64,000 nucleotides of DNA, taken from positions 56,673-120,672 of the forward strand of contig JAJVDF010001201.1 of the NCBI GenBank assembly GCA_022410635.1, given 5' to 3'. The translations under genes were made by a program, and so were the position numbers. Position 1 is the stretch's first letter, and each line of letters begins with the position of its first letter. Positions 1 to 11,884 of the stretch are shown in pieces. Source of the DNA: Tretioscincus oriximinensis. Lineage: Eukaryota; Chordata; Lepidosauria; Squamata; Gymnophthalmidae. The notes under the pieces were generated by a model. That model did not search any database. It was not told the origin of the DNA and saw only the letters and a list, made by a program, of their open reading frames with translations.

Positions 1-351
1 TCATAGACCTATAAGTGCATTGCTCCTGAGCATTTGACTGAAAAAGAACCAGCAGGCCAGTTTAAAGACACATTTGGGATGCACTGTTTAAATATAAACA
101 GCCCTTGTAATTGGAAACTAGTAGCCCATCTTGCCATAGCATGTGTAGAAAAGCTGCAGAAAGTGACTCATTTCCAGATCCTTCAAAAATGTCACTGGGC
201 TCCAAAGTCCACATGATAGGGTGGCTCAAGTGTGGCATTTTCAAGTACAAAATTATTTTCAGTTGTAATTATTAGTATCTCCAGTAGGGGCAGAATGTTT
301 TGTTCTCTGAAAATGTGCCTTAATAGGTGTTCACACCAAATAATAATAATA
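1..351. other. Unannotated flank
   Basis: AT-rich single-copy-looking DNA. Short overlapping open stretches on both strands show no family resemblance. I see nothing to annotate. Confidence 0.5.
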
Positions 352-586
352 AACCTTTGAGCTTTATTCTGGGCAAGACCTCAGAATTGCTGCCTACCAT
401 ACACATGCTAGTGTAGATTAGGGCAGCCCCTGAATGAGGATGGCCAAGCTTGTTGAAAAAGGAAAGGGGAGGCTACCCTGGCTGGGTAAAACAGGAGACC
501 TGCCCGGGTGGGTGGGGAAAAGTATTAAAAATCACCCTCCGAGGCTTGAGGCTTGTTTTCTCCCTCATCATTATGGCTGGGCCTCA
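352..586. mobile_element. Fragment of a hAT-like short DNA element, apparently abutting the CR1 tail
   Basis: The stretch CACATGCTAGTGTAGATTA near 403-421, the nearby GGCAGCCCCTGA, and ATGGCCAAGC near 440 are shared with the better-preserved element at 56051-56234. The CR1 3' end begins directly after this block, so the CR1 may have landed inside an older element. The family name is unknown to me. Confidence 0.45.
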
Positions 587-699
587 GAACATAAGAGCAT
601 AAGAAGAGCCATACTGGATCAGGACAGAGCCCATTTAGTCCATCATTCTGTGTCACACAGAAGCCCACCAGATGCACCTGGGCAGTCCGAACAGAGGAA

Positions 700-1811
700 A
701 GCAAAATATGCACCTGTTCATGACTCCCTACAAATGGTATCTCAGGAGTCCTGCCTGTTGCTGCTGCACACTGGGTTGACATCTTCATTGAATTGTCCAC
801 CAACACCCCAAGATCCTTTTCTTGCTNGGTCACAGAAAGCTTGGTTCCCATCAGTTGGTAGGAATAATTGGGTTTCTTTCCCCCGGTGTGCATGACTTTG
901 CACTTGCTTAAATTGAAGTGCATTTGACAATTTGATGCCCACTCACGCAATTTTAATAGATCATCCTGAGGCGCCTTACAATCATTTTCAATTTTCACTA
1001 CCCTGAACAGTTTAGTGTCATCTGCAAACTTGCCTACTTCATTATTTACCTCGGCATCCAGATTGTTTAAGAATATATTGAAAAGCAAAGGTCCCAGTGT
1101 GCACCCCTGGGGTACTCCACTTCCTACCTCTTTCCACTTAGGAAACTGTCCATTTATTACTACTCTCTGTTTTNTATATTTTAGCCATTTTTCAATCCAG
1201 GACAAAGTCGGTCCTTTTATACCATGAGCGTGGAGCTTTTTTAGGAGCCTTTGATGAGGGACTTTATCAAAAGCCTTCTGAAAATCTAGATAAACAATAT
1301 CAACTGGATCCCCATGTTTGTTAACGCCCTCAAAGAATTCTAGCAAGTTAGTAAGGCATGATTTACCTTTGCATAAACCATGCTGAGTTTCATTCAGCAA
1401 AGCGGGTTTCTCCATATGGTTAGTAATTTTCTCCTTAATTATGGTTTCCAACACTTTACCTGAAACTGATGTTAAACTGACAGGTCTATAATTTCCAGGA
1501 CCACCCCAGAATCCTTCTTTGAAGATTGGTGTTACGTTAACTACCCTCCAATCTACTGGTACTGTGCCTGATTTTAAGAAAAGATTAAATATTTTGGTCA
1601 GAAGTTCAGCAATTTCAAATTTTAGTTCCTTAAGAATACTTGGATGAATGTCATCTGGCCCTGGGGATTTATTAATGTTCATCTTATCAACGCTAGCAAG
1701 GACCTCCTCCCTTGCTATCTCTATCCAGGTTAATTCCTCTGGTGTTCTTCCTNAAAAGACTAAATTTTCTGTCTTCTCCAGTGAAAACTGAAGCAAAAAA
1801 AAAAAAATCAT
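700..1811 (-). pseudogene. CR1 ORF2 reverse transcriptase region (broken)
   Basis: This is the reverse transcriptase part of the CR1 ORF2 polyprotein, which in a working element copies its RNA at a nicked target site. Visible landmarks are INKSPGPDDIHPSILKEL (fingers), NYRPVSLTSVSGKVLE, VYLDFQKAFDKVPHQRLL (first catalytic Asp region), SGVPQGCTLGPLLFNIF, and the catalytic FADDTKLF box. Downstream motifs SKCKVMHTG and KDLGVLVD are typical of CR1. The extreme C-terminus after about 700 drifts out of frame into the 3' UTR. Upstream the frame breaks at the A-rich run near 1800, so no intact ORF2 exists. Catalytic residues are still readable, which suggests moderate age. Confidence 0.9.
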
Positions 1812-1857
1812 TTAACCTCTTTGCAATCTCCACATACTCATTGATTATCCCCTTTTG

Positions 1858-2685
1858 TCAATTGCTATCTAGTGGTCCAACTGCTCTTCTGGTAGGATTC
1901 TTATTTCTGATGTATTTGAAAAAGTCCTCATTATTTATTTTAATATTCTTTTCAATGTACATCTCAAGGTTTTTCTTTGCATCCCTGGTAACCTTGCATT
2001 TGTTTTGCCACAGTTTGTGCTCCTCTCTGTTCTCCTCAGTGGGATAAGCCTTCCACTTTTTAAATGAGTTTCTCTTCATTCTAATGACTTCCCTTACTAT
2101 AGTGGTGAGCCAGACAGGTGTCTTTTTGGATTTGACAGCTCCCTTTCTTCTCTTGGGAATGCATTTTATTTGAGCTTCCCACGCTTTTTGAAGGGACTGG
2201 ACTTTTCTCACTTTCCCTTTTAATTTTCTTTTTAACATTTTCCTCATTTTGGGAAAATTTCCTTTGTGAAAGTTGAAGGTTTCAGTTACAGTTACATCTT
2301 GTATCAGATCCTGTTCATAACTTAGGACTAAATCCAGGATTCCCTTGCCCCTGGTTGGTTCCAAAACCACCTGCTCTAGGAAGCAATCAGTTAGCATGTC
2401 TAAACATTTTATTTCTTTTCCATGAGTTGAACAAGTGTTTGCCCAATCAATGTGTGGATAGTTGAAATCTTCCATTATTACTACCCTTCCCTTTTTGGAA
2501 GCTTCAATTACCTCATGTTCCAAATGGGTATCACTTTCAGTTATTTGTTTAGGAGGCTGGTAGCATACTTCCAATATTAGACTTGTTTTCTGACCTGATA
2601 ATGTTATCCACAGTGCTTCTGTGGATGGGGTTGTTTTACCTAGAAAATCAAGTTCGTAGGATTCAATCTCTTCTTTAACGTACAA
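1858..2685 (-). pseudogene. CR1 ORF2 endonuclease and linker region (broken)
   Basis: This is the C-terminal part of the APE-type endonuclease and the linker to the reverse transcriptase. The segments EVCYQPPKQ, MEDFNYPHIDW (usually GDFN in the family) and ILDLVLSYEQDL correspond to conserved endonuclease blocks. The usual SDH catalytic block that should follow is degraded (TVTETFNFHKGNF). A basic linker follows, ending in the TRRAVGPL-type sequence before the reverse transcriptase. The N-terminal endonuclease half lies in 2685-3170 but is interrupted by stops in all frames. The substitution in the GDFN box and the missing histidine block mean this copy could not nick DNA. Confidence 0.82.
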
Positions 2686-3182
2686 TGCTACAACCCACCA
2701 GGTCTGACTTTCCTATCTTTTCTGTATAGTTTGTAACCTGGTATTACTGTATCCCATTGGTTTTCTTCTGTCTGCCAGGTTTCAGTTTTTGCTCAGAGGT
2801 TTCTGGCATTTGCATACATTCATTTATATTGCTCTTCTCTGGTACAACTTTGGCTATGTATATTTGTGAGAAACCACAGCTTGTTCGTTACAGCTTTTTA
2901 CTTGAAAACTACAACCGGGTTCCCCCTCCAATACCATATTATCTGCATGATTCTGTTCCTCAGCTATTGCATTTACATTTACACTATCTCGAATTGGATG
3001 CTGCCCAGCTCCTGTCAGCTTTCCCCCAGATATCAGTTTAAAAGCTGCTCTGTAACCTTTTTATTAAGCGCCAGCAGTCTGGTTCCATCTTGGTTCAAGT
3101 GCAACCCGTCCCTTTTGTACAGGTATGGCCTGTCTCAAAATGTCCCCCAGTTCCTGACAAATCTAAATCNTTCCTCACGGCA

Positions 3183-3889
3183 CTAAAGCCTCATCCATGC
3201 ATTGAAGCTCCTAATCTCTGCCTGTCTAGCTGGTCCTGCATGTGGAACAGGTAGCATTTCAGAAAATGCTACCTTGGAGGTCCTGGATTTCAATCTTCTA
3301 CCTAGCAACCTAAATTTGACTTCTAGGACTTCCTGTTTGGTTCTTCCAATGTCATTGATAGCAACAGGGACCACAACACATGGCTCCACCCCAGCACTGT
3401 CCAAAGTAGCCTATCTAAAAGTAGCATGATGTCAGCAACCTTAGCACTTGGCAGGCAAGTTACCATGCGGTCAGCATGGTAACTCTCTATATGCCTAATA
3501 ATTGAATCACTCATTACAAGAAGCCCCACTCCCACCACCTATGGAGGACTATCCTCGGTGCAAGAGGATACCGGCTCATCATCCAAGGAATGGGTCCCCA
3601 CTGTGGGAAGCTGTCCCTCTTCCTTGGTCTGATGTCCTCTCTGCCTGAGACCCCCATTCTCCAAGGTAGCTGGAGGGCTGCACTCCCGGTAGTGGAATGC
3701 TCCTGCTGCAACCCTTGAGGTCTCATCCTGATGCCTATTTCTGTCTCTGTACTTCTCCTGGTTGCCTACCCTGACCACAAGGGAAGAAACATGTTCTCTG
3801 AGAGCCAGGAGATCCTTGCACTGAACACACACCCATGACTTCTCAGCAGCAGGTAGATAGTCATACATCTGACACTCAGTGCAATACAC
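3183..3889 (-). pseudogene. CR1 ORF1 remnant: zinc-finger-like N-terminus and SGNH esterase-like domain
   Basis: Three overlapping minus-strand pieces in different frames (3889-3539, 3538-3323 and 3404-3183) together match the CR1 ORF1 layout. The first has CTECQMYDY…WVCVQCKDLLALREHV, a Cys-pair motif plus a helical segment. The second has VMSDSIIRHIE…ADRMVTCLPSAKVADI, where the DS corresponds to the nucleophile block of SGNH hydrolases. The third has VAINDIGRTKQEVLE…LPVPHAGPARQAEIRSFNAW, corresponding to the GTND-like block and the C-terminal block. The esterase role in CR1 biology is known only as an association. The frame breaks show the ORF is not functional. Confidence 0.8.
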
Positions 3890-4314
3890 TGTGAAGCCCC
3901 TTTCCCTCTGTTGGCCTTTGGATATGGTTACAATTCTAAGATATTTTTAGTAAATATTATTAAAATTATTCCTTTAGTATATGTTATGAAGTGAATTTTC
4001 TTATGGTATATTAAAATATTTAGTTTTGTTTTGTTTGTTTGTTTATTTTAAAAAAATCCTCTATCTAATGGATATAATTAAAGTTGTATTTTTTTAATAA
4101 ATAACAAAACTAGTATTTTTTATTCTTATTTTTTAGTATTTTGTATGTTTATATCTCTCACACAATGTTTACAACAAAATTTCAGAGCTTAGCCACAGGA
4201 GAGCTTTTTTATTATTGGTTACTATTTTAAAAATATGTATAAAATCTAAATAGAATTATCTTTTACTTGTGGTGCAAAATTTCGCACATTGTTAGGCACG
4301 TGGTTTTAGTTGTA

Positions 4315-4749
4315 GTCTTTCTCCTGGCGATTTTCTCTCCCTTTTCTTTGGGTTGGAAAANGATGTGACTTTAGCTTGTTTGNTAGCTCCTCCCTCTGAC
4401 TCACCAGCAAGCTCCTCCCCCCTTCAGGGGCTTTATTTTGAAGGAAAAAAACTGTTTTTTATACTGCTAAAAATCCCCAAACTCCAAGCTCTCTCTCCTG
4501 GCAATTTTCTCCCCTTTTTCCTTGGGCTGGAAAAAGGATGTAACTGAGGTTGTTCACTAGCTCCTTCCTTTGACTCACCAGCAAGCTCCTTCCTTCTTCA
4601 GGGACTTTGTTTTGCAGGAAAAAAACATTTTTTAAACTACTAAAAATTACCAAACTCCTAGCTCTCTCTCCTGGCAATTTTCTCCCCCTTTTCCTTGGGC
4701 TGGAAAAAGGAAGTGACTGAGGTTGTTCACTAGCTCCTTCCTCTGACTC
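4315..4749. repeat. Tandem repeat, ~174 bp unit, about 2.5 copies
   Basis: The anchor CTCCTGGC(G/A)ATTTTCTC recurs at 4321, 4495 and 4668, giving unit lengths of 174 and 173 bp. Each unit then has CCTTGGGCTGGAAAAAGG, a TTCACTAGCTCC-type stretch, CTGACTCACCAGCAAGCTCC, TTCAGGG and an A-run before CCAAACTCC. The third unit stops after CCTCTGACTC. The copies are similar but not identical. This is a small satellite-like array of unknown family. Confidence 0.85.
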
Positions 4750-4792
4750 CCAAAGTAATTGAAAAGTGCTGTTAAAGACCTTAAGTTCAGAG

Positions 4793-4914
4793 GACTATGC
4801 AGGTGAAACCTCATTATAAAGACCCCCAATTTAACAAAATTCATGGTATAACAAATTTGAAAGTCCTGGTGATCCACCTGATCTCTTGTGTATGTTATAG
4901 CAGGGCTTCACCTG
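4793..4914. mobile_element. Short Tc1/mariner-type MITE with TA target sites
   Basis: A ~120 bp element whose ends read TGCAGGTGAAACC and GGCTTCACCTGCA, an inverted pair, each flanked by TA. The inner part (CATTATAAAG, GGTATAACAAATTTG) is the AT-rich body seen again in the elements near 37235-37412 and 40025-40215. TA flanks and inverted ends point to the Tc1/mariner (Tigger-like) superfamily. No transposase is encoded. Confidence 0.72.
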
Positions 4915-5035
4915 CATAGGCAACCAATAGCAATTCACATAGTAAAGAGATCTGTTTAGTACACTGTACTGTTTATTTATCAGTATTAGACAGATTTCAC
5001 TGAAATTTTTGATGTTTAGTGTTTTTTACCCAGAA

Positions 5036-5342
5036 GGTACTTAATCTATGGAATCTACTTTCCAAAGAGATCGTGGTAGCTAACAGCCTACATGGCTTTA
5101 AGATACGATTAGGCAAATTCATGGAAGTTAAGTGTATCAACAGTTACCAGAATGTAACTCTTGATACTACCTCCATGATGGAGTAACAGGCAGTATTCCC
5201 TAGTGAAGAACTGGTGAAGGTTTTGCCTTCTTCTGCTTGAAATGCCCAGGTGCAATTGGTGGTCCATTGTGTGAGATGGAAAGCTGGACTAGATGGGCTG
5301 TGGTCCAATTCAGCAGAGCTCCTCTTATGTTCTTATGTGTTA
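5036..5342 (+). mobile_element. CR1 LINE 3' end fragment
   Basis: About 300 bp matching the CR1 3' UTR of the element at 587-3925: the GGCTTTAAGA…GATTAGGCAAATTCATGGA region, CTACCTCCATGATGGAGTAA, GCTGGACTAGATGGGCTGTGG, and the terminal CTCTTATGTTCTTATG. A classic 5'-truncated copy, non-coding. Confidence 0.88.
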
Positions 5343-5344
5343 TC

Positions 5345-7920
5345 TGAAGTAAACNTACTGTGGTCTTCTGTTACTGTTTGAGCAGTCTTAGTATGCAGGT
5401 ACACAACAATTACTTACCTCTTCCTTAGCGTGATGTTCCTCTTCCTTCTTCTTCACTCCATATGGCCAAATAGAGACTTCGCTATGCATCAGTAATAAAA
5501 GGATGAGAATCAGCAATTTCCTGATTGCTGATATTTTCCACCATGCTAATGAAATGCCTCCTTATTCTATGTGTGCTGACTTTCAAGCAAAGAAAGCATC
5601 AAGAGATGAGATTCTCATTCACTTTCTTCTAGACCCCACTGAGCATGTTGAGCATTACAGTAGCCAGGATCTCACTGAGCATGTTGAGCATTACAGTAGC
5701 TCGTCTATGTTCTGTTGGAGATTTCATTGTTTCTGTTTGTAACAGGAGGAAGGTAAGTGTGGCAAGGCTAGCCGGCGTTTTCTTTCACAACATAACTCAA
5801 TTGCTGTTTTTTCCCTTCATGTGTCTGCAGCCTTAGTCAGTGACATCACAGCCCAAAAATTAAAAAATGGTAAGTGCTAGAGTTGGTTGCCAACTTGATT
5901 TCCAGACTTAAAAAGTAGGCACTGAAAACAACTTCTGTATCTCTATCAAGAAAGCTGCTCACAGAGTCAACTCATAATCGTGGTCCCACCAACAACTGTA
6001 GTCCCACCAACAACAACTGATATATTCATCTTAATGAGACTCCTGTTTGCACTTTTTAATTCATTCATCTATTATATAATTTCTACATTGTCCTTCATTG
6101 TAGTTTCAGGATGTGTACAATGAAATGAACAGTAGAAAGGAAACAGATGAAATAATAATATTTAAAGCACTGCCAAAAATAGCCTATGGAGATCCTGCCA
6201 TAGGACTAATTTTTAAATCACTTTTCATTCTTTATTTTTTCCAGCATTTACATCGCACATTTCTGAGTCTGAAATAGAACAACAATTTTTCTCACAGTCT
6301 TTTTCCTTACGTGCTGTAAAGATCCCTTTCTAACAATGTTTTGCACTTAATAAAAATGGGACTCTGTATATATTTAATATGTGTTTCTTCTCTTATGCTT
6401 GTTTACTTTCTTACACACACCTGTTCCTCAATTCTCATAACACTATAAACTGGAGAAGAATGTAGGTGTGTAGATCCCCACCTATGAATGGCTAGGGAGC
6501 TGAACGGCCAGGCTGTGCAAATTGCTTTTGCTTTGCTTCACTGGCACTAAGTAGACTAAACTGCTTCACTATGTAAGGAATGTTCTGTAATGCCACCTTG
6601 TTCATTGTGTGACCCATATTTATATGCTTAAAACATGTTTATTCTTGCATTCAGGTCCTGAGACCATGCGAGTATGTATGCCTGTGGAATCTAAACCTCA
6701 TAGCAGTTTACAAAGTAATTAAAAAGGTCACCACAAATAAAATCAACCCAACAAAATGGAATAAAAACAGAGAAAAATAATTCCAGATGCAGCTAAGTGA
6801 TCTCATACACAAACATCTGAGTAGTTAAGTAGATTTTCAGCATGTACTCAAAACCTGCCAAATTGAGGCTCGCCATATTTATTTTACCTATTTTATAGTG
6901 ATTTTGTTGTGACTNATCCCGAGACCTAAATCTCCACAAACAGCAGGCACCAAGAGAGTCTTGTTGACAAATTTCAGCTAAATAGGAAGGTTCTTTCTTT
7001 GCTATATCCATAGGAAAATATAAAAGTGATCAACATGCAAAAGCATATGTACCACCAATTAACTTGCTAGATATCCCTGATGATATAGCTGCTGAAAGTG
7101 GTCATGGGTGACGTTGTGGGCTTTTAATGGTAATAATTATTAAAACAATAAGGTTTGCTTCTAGAACACCGTAGGGCCCTGGTCATGCCAAACTTGTCAT
7201 CCAGCTTCAACAGCAAAGTTAAGAGTAATTTTCTTTCCACATCGTCTAAACTAAAAGTGGGTTTTCTGAGTTAGAGAATGCCAAAAGGAAGTAGTTCACC
7301 ACTTTGCTGGTATGTTCCCTCACCCCAAAAGTGGATTAAAATTGAGATGTAACCATGTCTTAAGAGCAGTTGATAGGATATAAACCAGGTCCCTTCCACA
7401 CTACAGGGTAAAACCCGAAATGGGATTTAAACCTGACGTAATGCAATCCTCCCTCATCCATTCATACTACCTCAAAAATCCATGCAGAGCTGGCGAGAGG
7501 GTCCACACGGAGGACCAGGAAGTTGCTACTGTGCAAGTTAGCCAGATGCGATTTTGCAGTTCTGGCTGGCATCTTCTTGCTGTATTCAAGCCCTCACGGT
7601 GGCATGATAAACAGTTGGGCTCAAAAGGATTGATTTATTTATAGTATATGTGTTTTGCGGAACTGGTCACAAGTTTTCATAGAAAATCAAGAGCTGCAAC
7701 TGCTGTTTTTAGCACTGAAAAAACTTGAGTTTTTACAAGTTGAGATCTGTTTGATTAACTGAACTCTGCTTTGGTAAAATATGCACTGCAATAAATTAAT
7801 TGATACGGTGCTATATGGAACACTTTTAGCTACCTGTAATTCACTCACAGAACACATTTCTTTTTCATTAAATGGAGATTTCAGTCTGTTGTTAAAGGAT
7901 TTCTAGTTCTATTATACTGT
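5345..7920. other. Unannotated intergenic stretch
   Basis: Apart from the direct repeat at 5637, this AT-rich stretch shows no gene. A block at about 7395-7600 has transposon-like words (CTTCCACACTACAGGG, GGGTCCACACGG) resembling other short DNA elements here, but its ends cannot be placed. Confidence 0.4.
5637..5708. repeat. Short direct repeat, 28 bp identical, period 36 bp
   Basis: The 28 bases starting CACTGAGCATGTTGAGCATT at 5637 recur exactly at 5673. This is a simple local duplication. Confidence 0.85.
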
Positions 7921-8520
7921 AGAGCAAAAGTATTTCCTCCTTTTCCTATTTTTTCATATATGTCACATTTTATTGTTTGAGATATTCAAATAAAATTCAA
8001 GACAATCTGAGTAAAGATAAAATATACCTTTCAATCAATCATTTCAATTTTGAAGGGAAAACTTATCCAACATTTTTATCACCCATGTGAAAAAGTAATT
8101 GTGTTCCCCCTAGATTTAGTTTTAATTGTGCCACATCTTGCAATCATCTAATAAGTGTTGTTCACATCACCATGACAATTGTTTACATCACTGCTTTCAT
8201 TCATTTTAAGGTTGTCATAATCCCAGAGTCTTAATCTTGTCTTGCTGCGTAAATTATCGACACTTGAGCTTCAGATCACAGGTGACTGATAACAGGATAT
8301 TCTTCCTCACGATTTTTCTGTCAGAAAGCAAAATTCATGAATGTAATTTTCCCTATCTGCTGTACATGTAGTTTGATGGTGAATGGATTTTTTGAGTAAC
8401 AGCTTTTTCTACCTTATTCCCACAATCCTGAACATCTTCACGTCACAATTACTTCAAATTCCTGTAACACTCTGATAGAAATTCAACACAATAAATTTAA
8501 CAACACATCAACATCTCTAA
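7921..8520 (-). mobile_element. Degenerate Tc1/mariner-like DNA transposon remnant
   Basis: The block starts GCAAAAGTATTTCC and has a GTGAAAAAGTAATTG box at about 8087-8101. It then has TTGTGCCACATCTTGCAATC and, near 8260-8340, CACTTGAGCTTCAGATCACA and GTCAGAAAGCAAAATTCATG. I recognise this order from a widespread vertebrate Tc1-like family in which the transposase reads on the opposite strand. Stops are everywhere and the far terminal repeat is not visible. The sequence is a non-coding relic. Confidence 0.6.
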
Positions 8521-10685
8521 TGAAATTTAAGAGAGAAGGCTGGCCTTTGCAGGCTACTGTCCAGCCTCACAGTGTCACAGATATTGAGTTATATATATCA
8601 TAGAAATGTTTATATCTGTTTGTAACTCTGATGATCTGAAACCTGCAACATCCAATGCTATGATTGTTGGAATCCAACAACATCAATAAAACTGAAGTCT
8701 TAACTCATCCCCATAAAAGACAATTCTCTTTTGAAATGTATTTCCTATTGGACATGAAGATAGTTGTATGTGAAGTGTATAATAGAAGTGTTATAATTGC
8801 TGCCTATCTGGAGGCTTTCTTGGCATAATAGCCTAAAGTGCCAAAATCCCGCCCTCACAAAATGTGGGGCAGTATGATGGCTGCGAGGTGCTTTCTGCCA
8901 CACTGGCAGACATTGCTGGAGACATATAGTATAACATACACATATTGGTTTCAAACCATCTTTGTTACTATACAAAATATCATATTATTAAACCGGTATC
9001 ATACATTTTCAAAATATGCTCAAAAGGGCAGAAAAGGTATCCAGTGAAATGCATAAGATGGGCCACACTGAAAGCACATTTTCATTAACATATAAACTTG
9101 ACTGAAATATACTTTTTCAGGTAAAGAAAAGCCAGAGGTTGCTCCTGGCCTTTGATTCTGCACTGCCCCCAGTCTTCACCTGAAAAAAAAAAGCTATTTA
9201 GCTATATTTGAGAATAAAATTGCTCCAGAACATTACCTTTTGCCCAGATGTTACCTGGTCTGGATGTTTGTTCCTATGGTGACAGCAGCTGGGTATTAAA
9301 TAGCTATACATTCATGATCACACCTTTATGGCCACAATTTTAGGTAAGATTTAGTTCTTTAACATTTTTCATATAACCCAGTTTGGGAATGGATTATCCC
9401 ACAATCTTATTATGGTCATCCCTTTATACCAGAGCCTTGTTGGTTTTCCCCTCATCTGGGTGCAACATCTTTGCTGACCATATTTAAACCAACATCTATA
9501 ACAGATTTTGCTCAGATACGTAGCTAATTCCTTCCTAGTGGCTTTAAAATAAGGAAAGGGAAGGCAGTTGGGAGAATATTTTCCACACTTATGGATTGAA
9601 GAAAAAAGAGAAAGAGAAAATCACATAATTCTGTTTTTTTCCACGAATATTGTAAGATAGTGATTTATTCTNGAGTTTGTTTTCTTTTAAATAAGTAACT
9701 AAATGCAGTTCAGCATTTCCCAAAACTCTTGATGGAAAACCTATTGTTACAAACATGTCTAATAAGATAATTATAGAAGTTCAGATTGGTTTCCTTAGAT
9801 ACATAACAGTACCCAAACATTTTGGTTGCAGTTTTGTGGTAGTGGCCTCAGAGTTATATTTGATTAAAATGTAGTACTGCTTCAAGCCTGGGAGTGCTTG
9901 ATATCACTGAAAAATTCTCAGAAGTGCTGCAATGTAAAATTACAACATAGTCTATTTAAGGGTATATTTTAGGCTCTTTAATGCCAAATCTAAACATAGT
10001 TCCATACACTGCTTGTAATGTCTCCAAAGATCTGATCATGAAAAATACCTCACTCAGCCTCAATTTACAGTAAGAAAATTGGGTTCTGAAAAATAGGGAA
10101 AAGACATTGTTTTTGGTGTAGTTCTGTGCTGATTTTTTCCATTTAAAAGGGATTTTGGAAGTGAACCATTCTGACTATTTAATTGATTAAAAGTATTTAT
10201 AGACTACTTCTTAAGTTATCTTCCCACCAGCTGTATCATATAAATCAATTAAAAGTTACAGAACCACGAAGCCAAACAGTCCTAATTCTTACATTACCCA
10301 GTTCATTTAAATCAAATCAAAATGGATCAAATCTTTCAATAAGTCACTGGCACTAAAACTAACTTAATTCAGCAGTCCCACTACAATTGATCAGAAGGCT
10401 TTCTTTAGGAAATGCTATAAAATCTTTCAAATTCTTCAAAAGTCTGCTGTTGAAAGAAATGAAGGTGGGTGCTACGCAATGGCAGAACCTTGCAATAAAC
10501 AATGATCTCTCTTGCAGAAATCCTCATTCACATGCTGACAATTATCCAAGCAGATGCAAATACTGAATGTTTGCCTGCCTTCCTGCCTGGTGACAGGATC
10601 AATAATCCACTTACAAATCATGTTTGTGTTGCATTTGCCACACCGGGTTATTATATTTCTCTGTTACTTACAAACACTTCATAAA
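8521..10685. other. Unannotated intergenic stretch
   Basis: AT-rich DNA without coding structure. A GC-neutral patch near 8830-8920 is open on both strands over short distances but resembles nothing I know. No repeat is confidently assigned. Confidence 0.4.
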
Positions 10686-10689
10686 GGTT

Positions 10690-11105
10690 GAGGCACACGC
10701 AGGATTTATGCCTACATAGGACCACCTTCCGGGTGGCTCCTGCAGAGGTAATGGTGGGTTGTGAGCGATGTCTTGCTACAGGTTTAATGAGAGCTGATTT
10801 TTCCAGGTCTCATGGCAGCCTGAAACCTGTTTTTTCCCTGTATGTATCCTGCTGCTGCAAGGATGGATGAGGNTGTGTGANAGACAGGGAAGTAACAATG
10901 GCTATTCACCAACCAGCCTCCAGCCCACAAAGCAGGGCAGGAGACACCTGACCAGAAGAAAGCCTTGTCTTGGACATTAAAGGGACAGAGCCTCCTAACT
11001 CTCGCCGACCTACGATCCCTCGCATGCAGATGGATAGGCGTCTGCTTAAAGCCCNAAATAGGCAGTAAATCTGCCTTTTAGCCTCTTGTGTGCCTCCAGC
11101 CAAAT
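10690..11105. mobile_element. Unnamed short DNA element, copy 1
   Basis: A GC-richer block of about 415 bp that shares order and words with 21645-22015: AGCAGGGCAGGAGA(C/T)ACCTGA, GACATTAAAGG, GCAGATGGA and the CCGAAATAGG-type box. Its ends read GAGGCACACGCAGGA and TTGTGTGCCTC, an imperfect inverted pair, so it is probably a non-autonomous DNA transposon. N bases lie at 10873, 10881 and 11055. The superfamily is not determined. Confidence 0.6.
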
Positions 11106-11880
11106 GTATCATATATGATACTCATGAATGATGAAAGTGAAAGTCTGAGATTTATTTTGGGCCTTCAAAAATCCTCCAAAAAATGTTAAATAAAAACGAA
11201 TGNGATTTACGTAGTTGCTTCCCAAGTGCCTTTTTGTGGAAATGGGAGCAGATGTATTTAAGTCATTATGGAATTAAGCCCAGTTGTTGTTTTTTAAAGC
11301 ATTTATAAAGTAATTCATCTCCTGTACCAGGAAAAAAAAGTTTAATCTATTATTTATAAGGTGGAAGCAAAACAAAAACCATTGGCAGATAACTGGAAGA
11401 TAATCAAATATTTCATTTGCCCCACAGCAAAGACTAAAAAATGTTATTTAAAGTTTGCCTCATAAGATACTTAGAATCTGACTCATAATAATTACTAATA
11501 GAAAATTACTACTCAATCTGCTTTGGCATCAATCCATATGTTATTCTTGGTTCTGCAGTAAGGGGAACAATTTGGCATCGACTTCACATGATTGGTTGTA
11601 TTGCTGCAGGAAATGTACACCACTATGATATTTTTGGTAAAACGATTCTAAAGGAATTCTCTTCTGCTTGCAACGGAGCCATCTAGAGGCCAAAAGAAGG
11701 ATCTTTCAAAACCAATGTATTTTTTACAATTAGTGCATAGCATCGATTAATTTTGAGGTTTGGTCCTGGATAATTTAAAACTGCACCTCAAAATCTGAAA
11801 AATGTAAAGAATTTTGTTCAGCTCAATTTAGAGTCTTTTAAAGAATCATATCCTTTAATTTGTAGTCGTAACTGTGTGCC
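11106..11880. other. Unannotated intergenic stretch
   Basis: AT-rich DNA with no coding structure or repeat that I can assign. Confidence 0.45.
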
Positions 11881-11884
11881 ATCA

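Larger units (their letters stand above)
587..3925 (-). mobile_element. Nearly full-length, inactivated CR1 LINE retrotransposon
   Basis: A CR1 non-LTR retrotransposon reading right to left. In element order: the ORF1 N-terminus with a CxxC zinc-finger-like segment near 3889; an ORF1 SGNH/esterase-like region around 3183-3540; ORF2 endonuclease remnants around 1858-2685 (a DFNYPHIDW segment and LDLVLS); the reverse transcriptase around 700-1811; and the 3' tail, whose plus-strand complement reads AACATAAGAGCATAAG near 590-604. This matches the usual CR1 order, and about 3.3 kb is close to a complete element with a short or truncated 5' UTR. It is dead: ORF1 and ORF2 are split over several frames, and an A-homopolymer at about 1796-1808 marks a frame break between endonuclease and reverse transcriptase. 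N bases lie at 827, 1174, 1753 and 3170. Confidence 0.92.
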
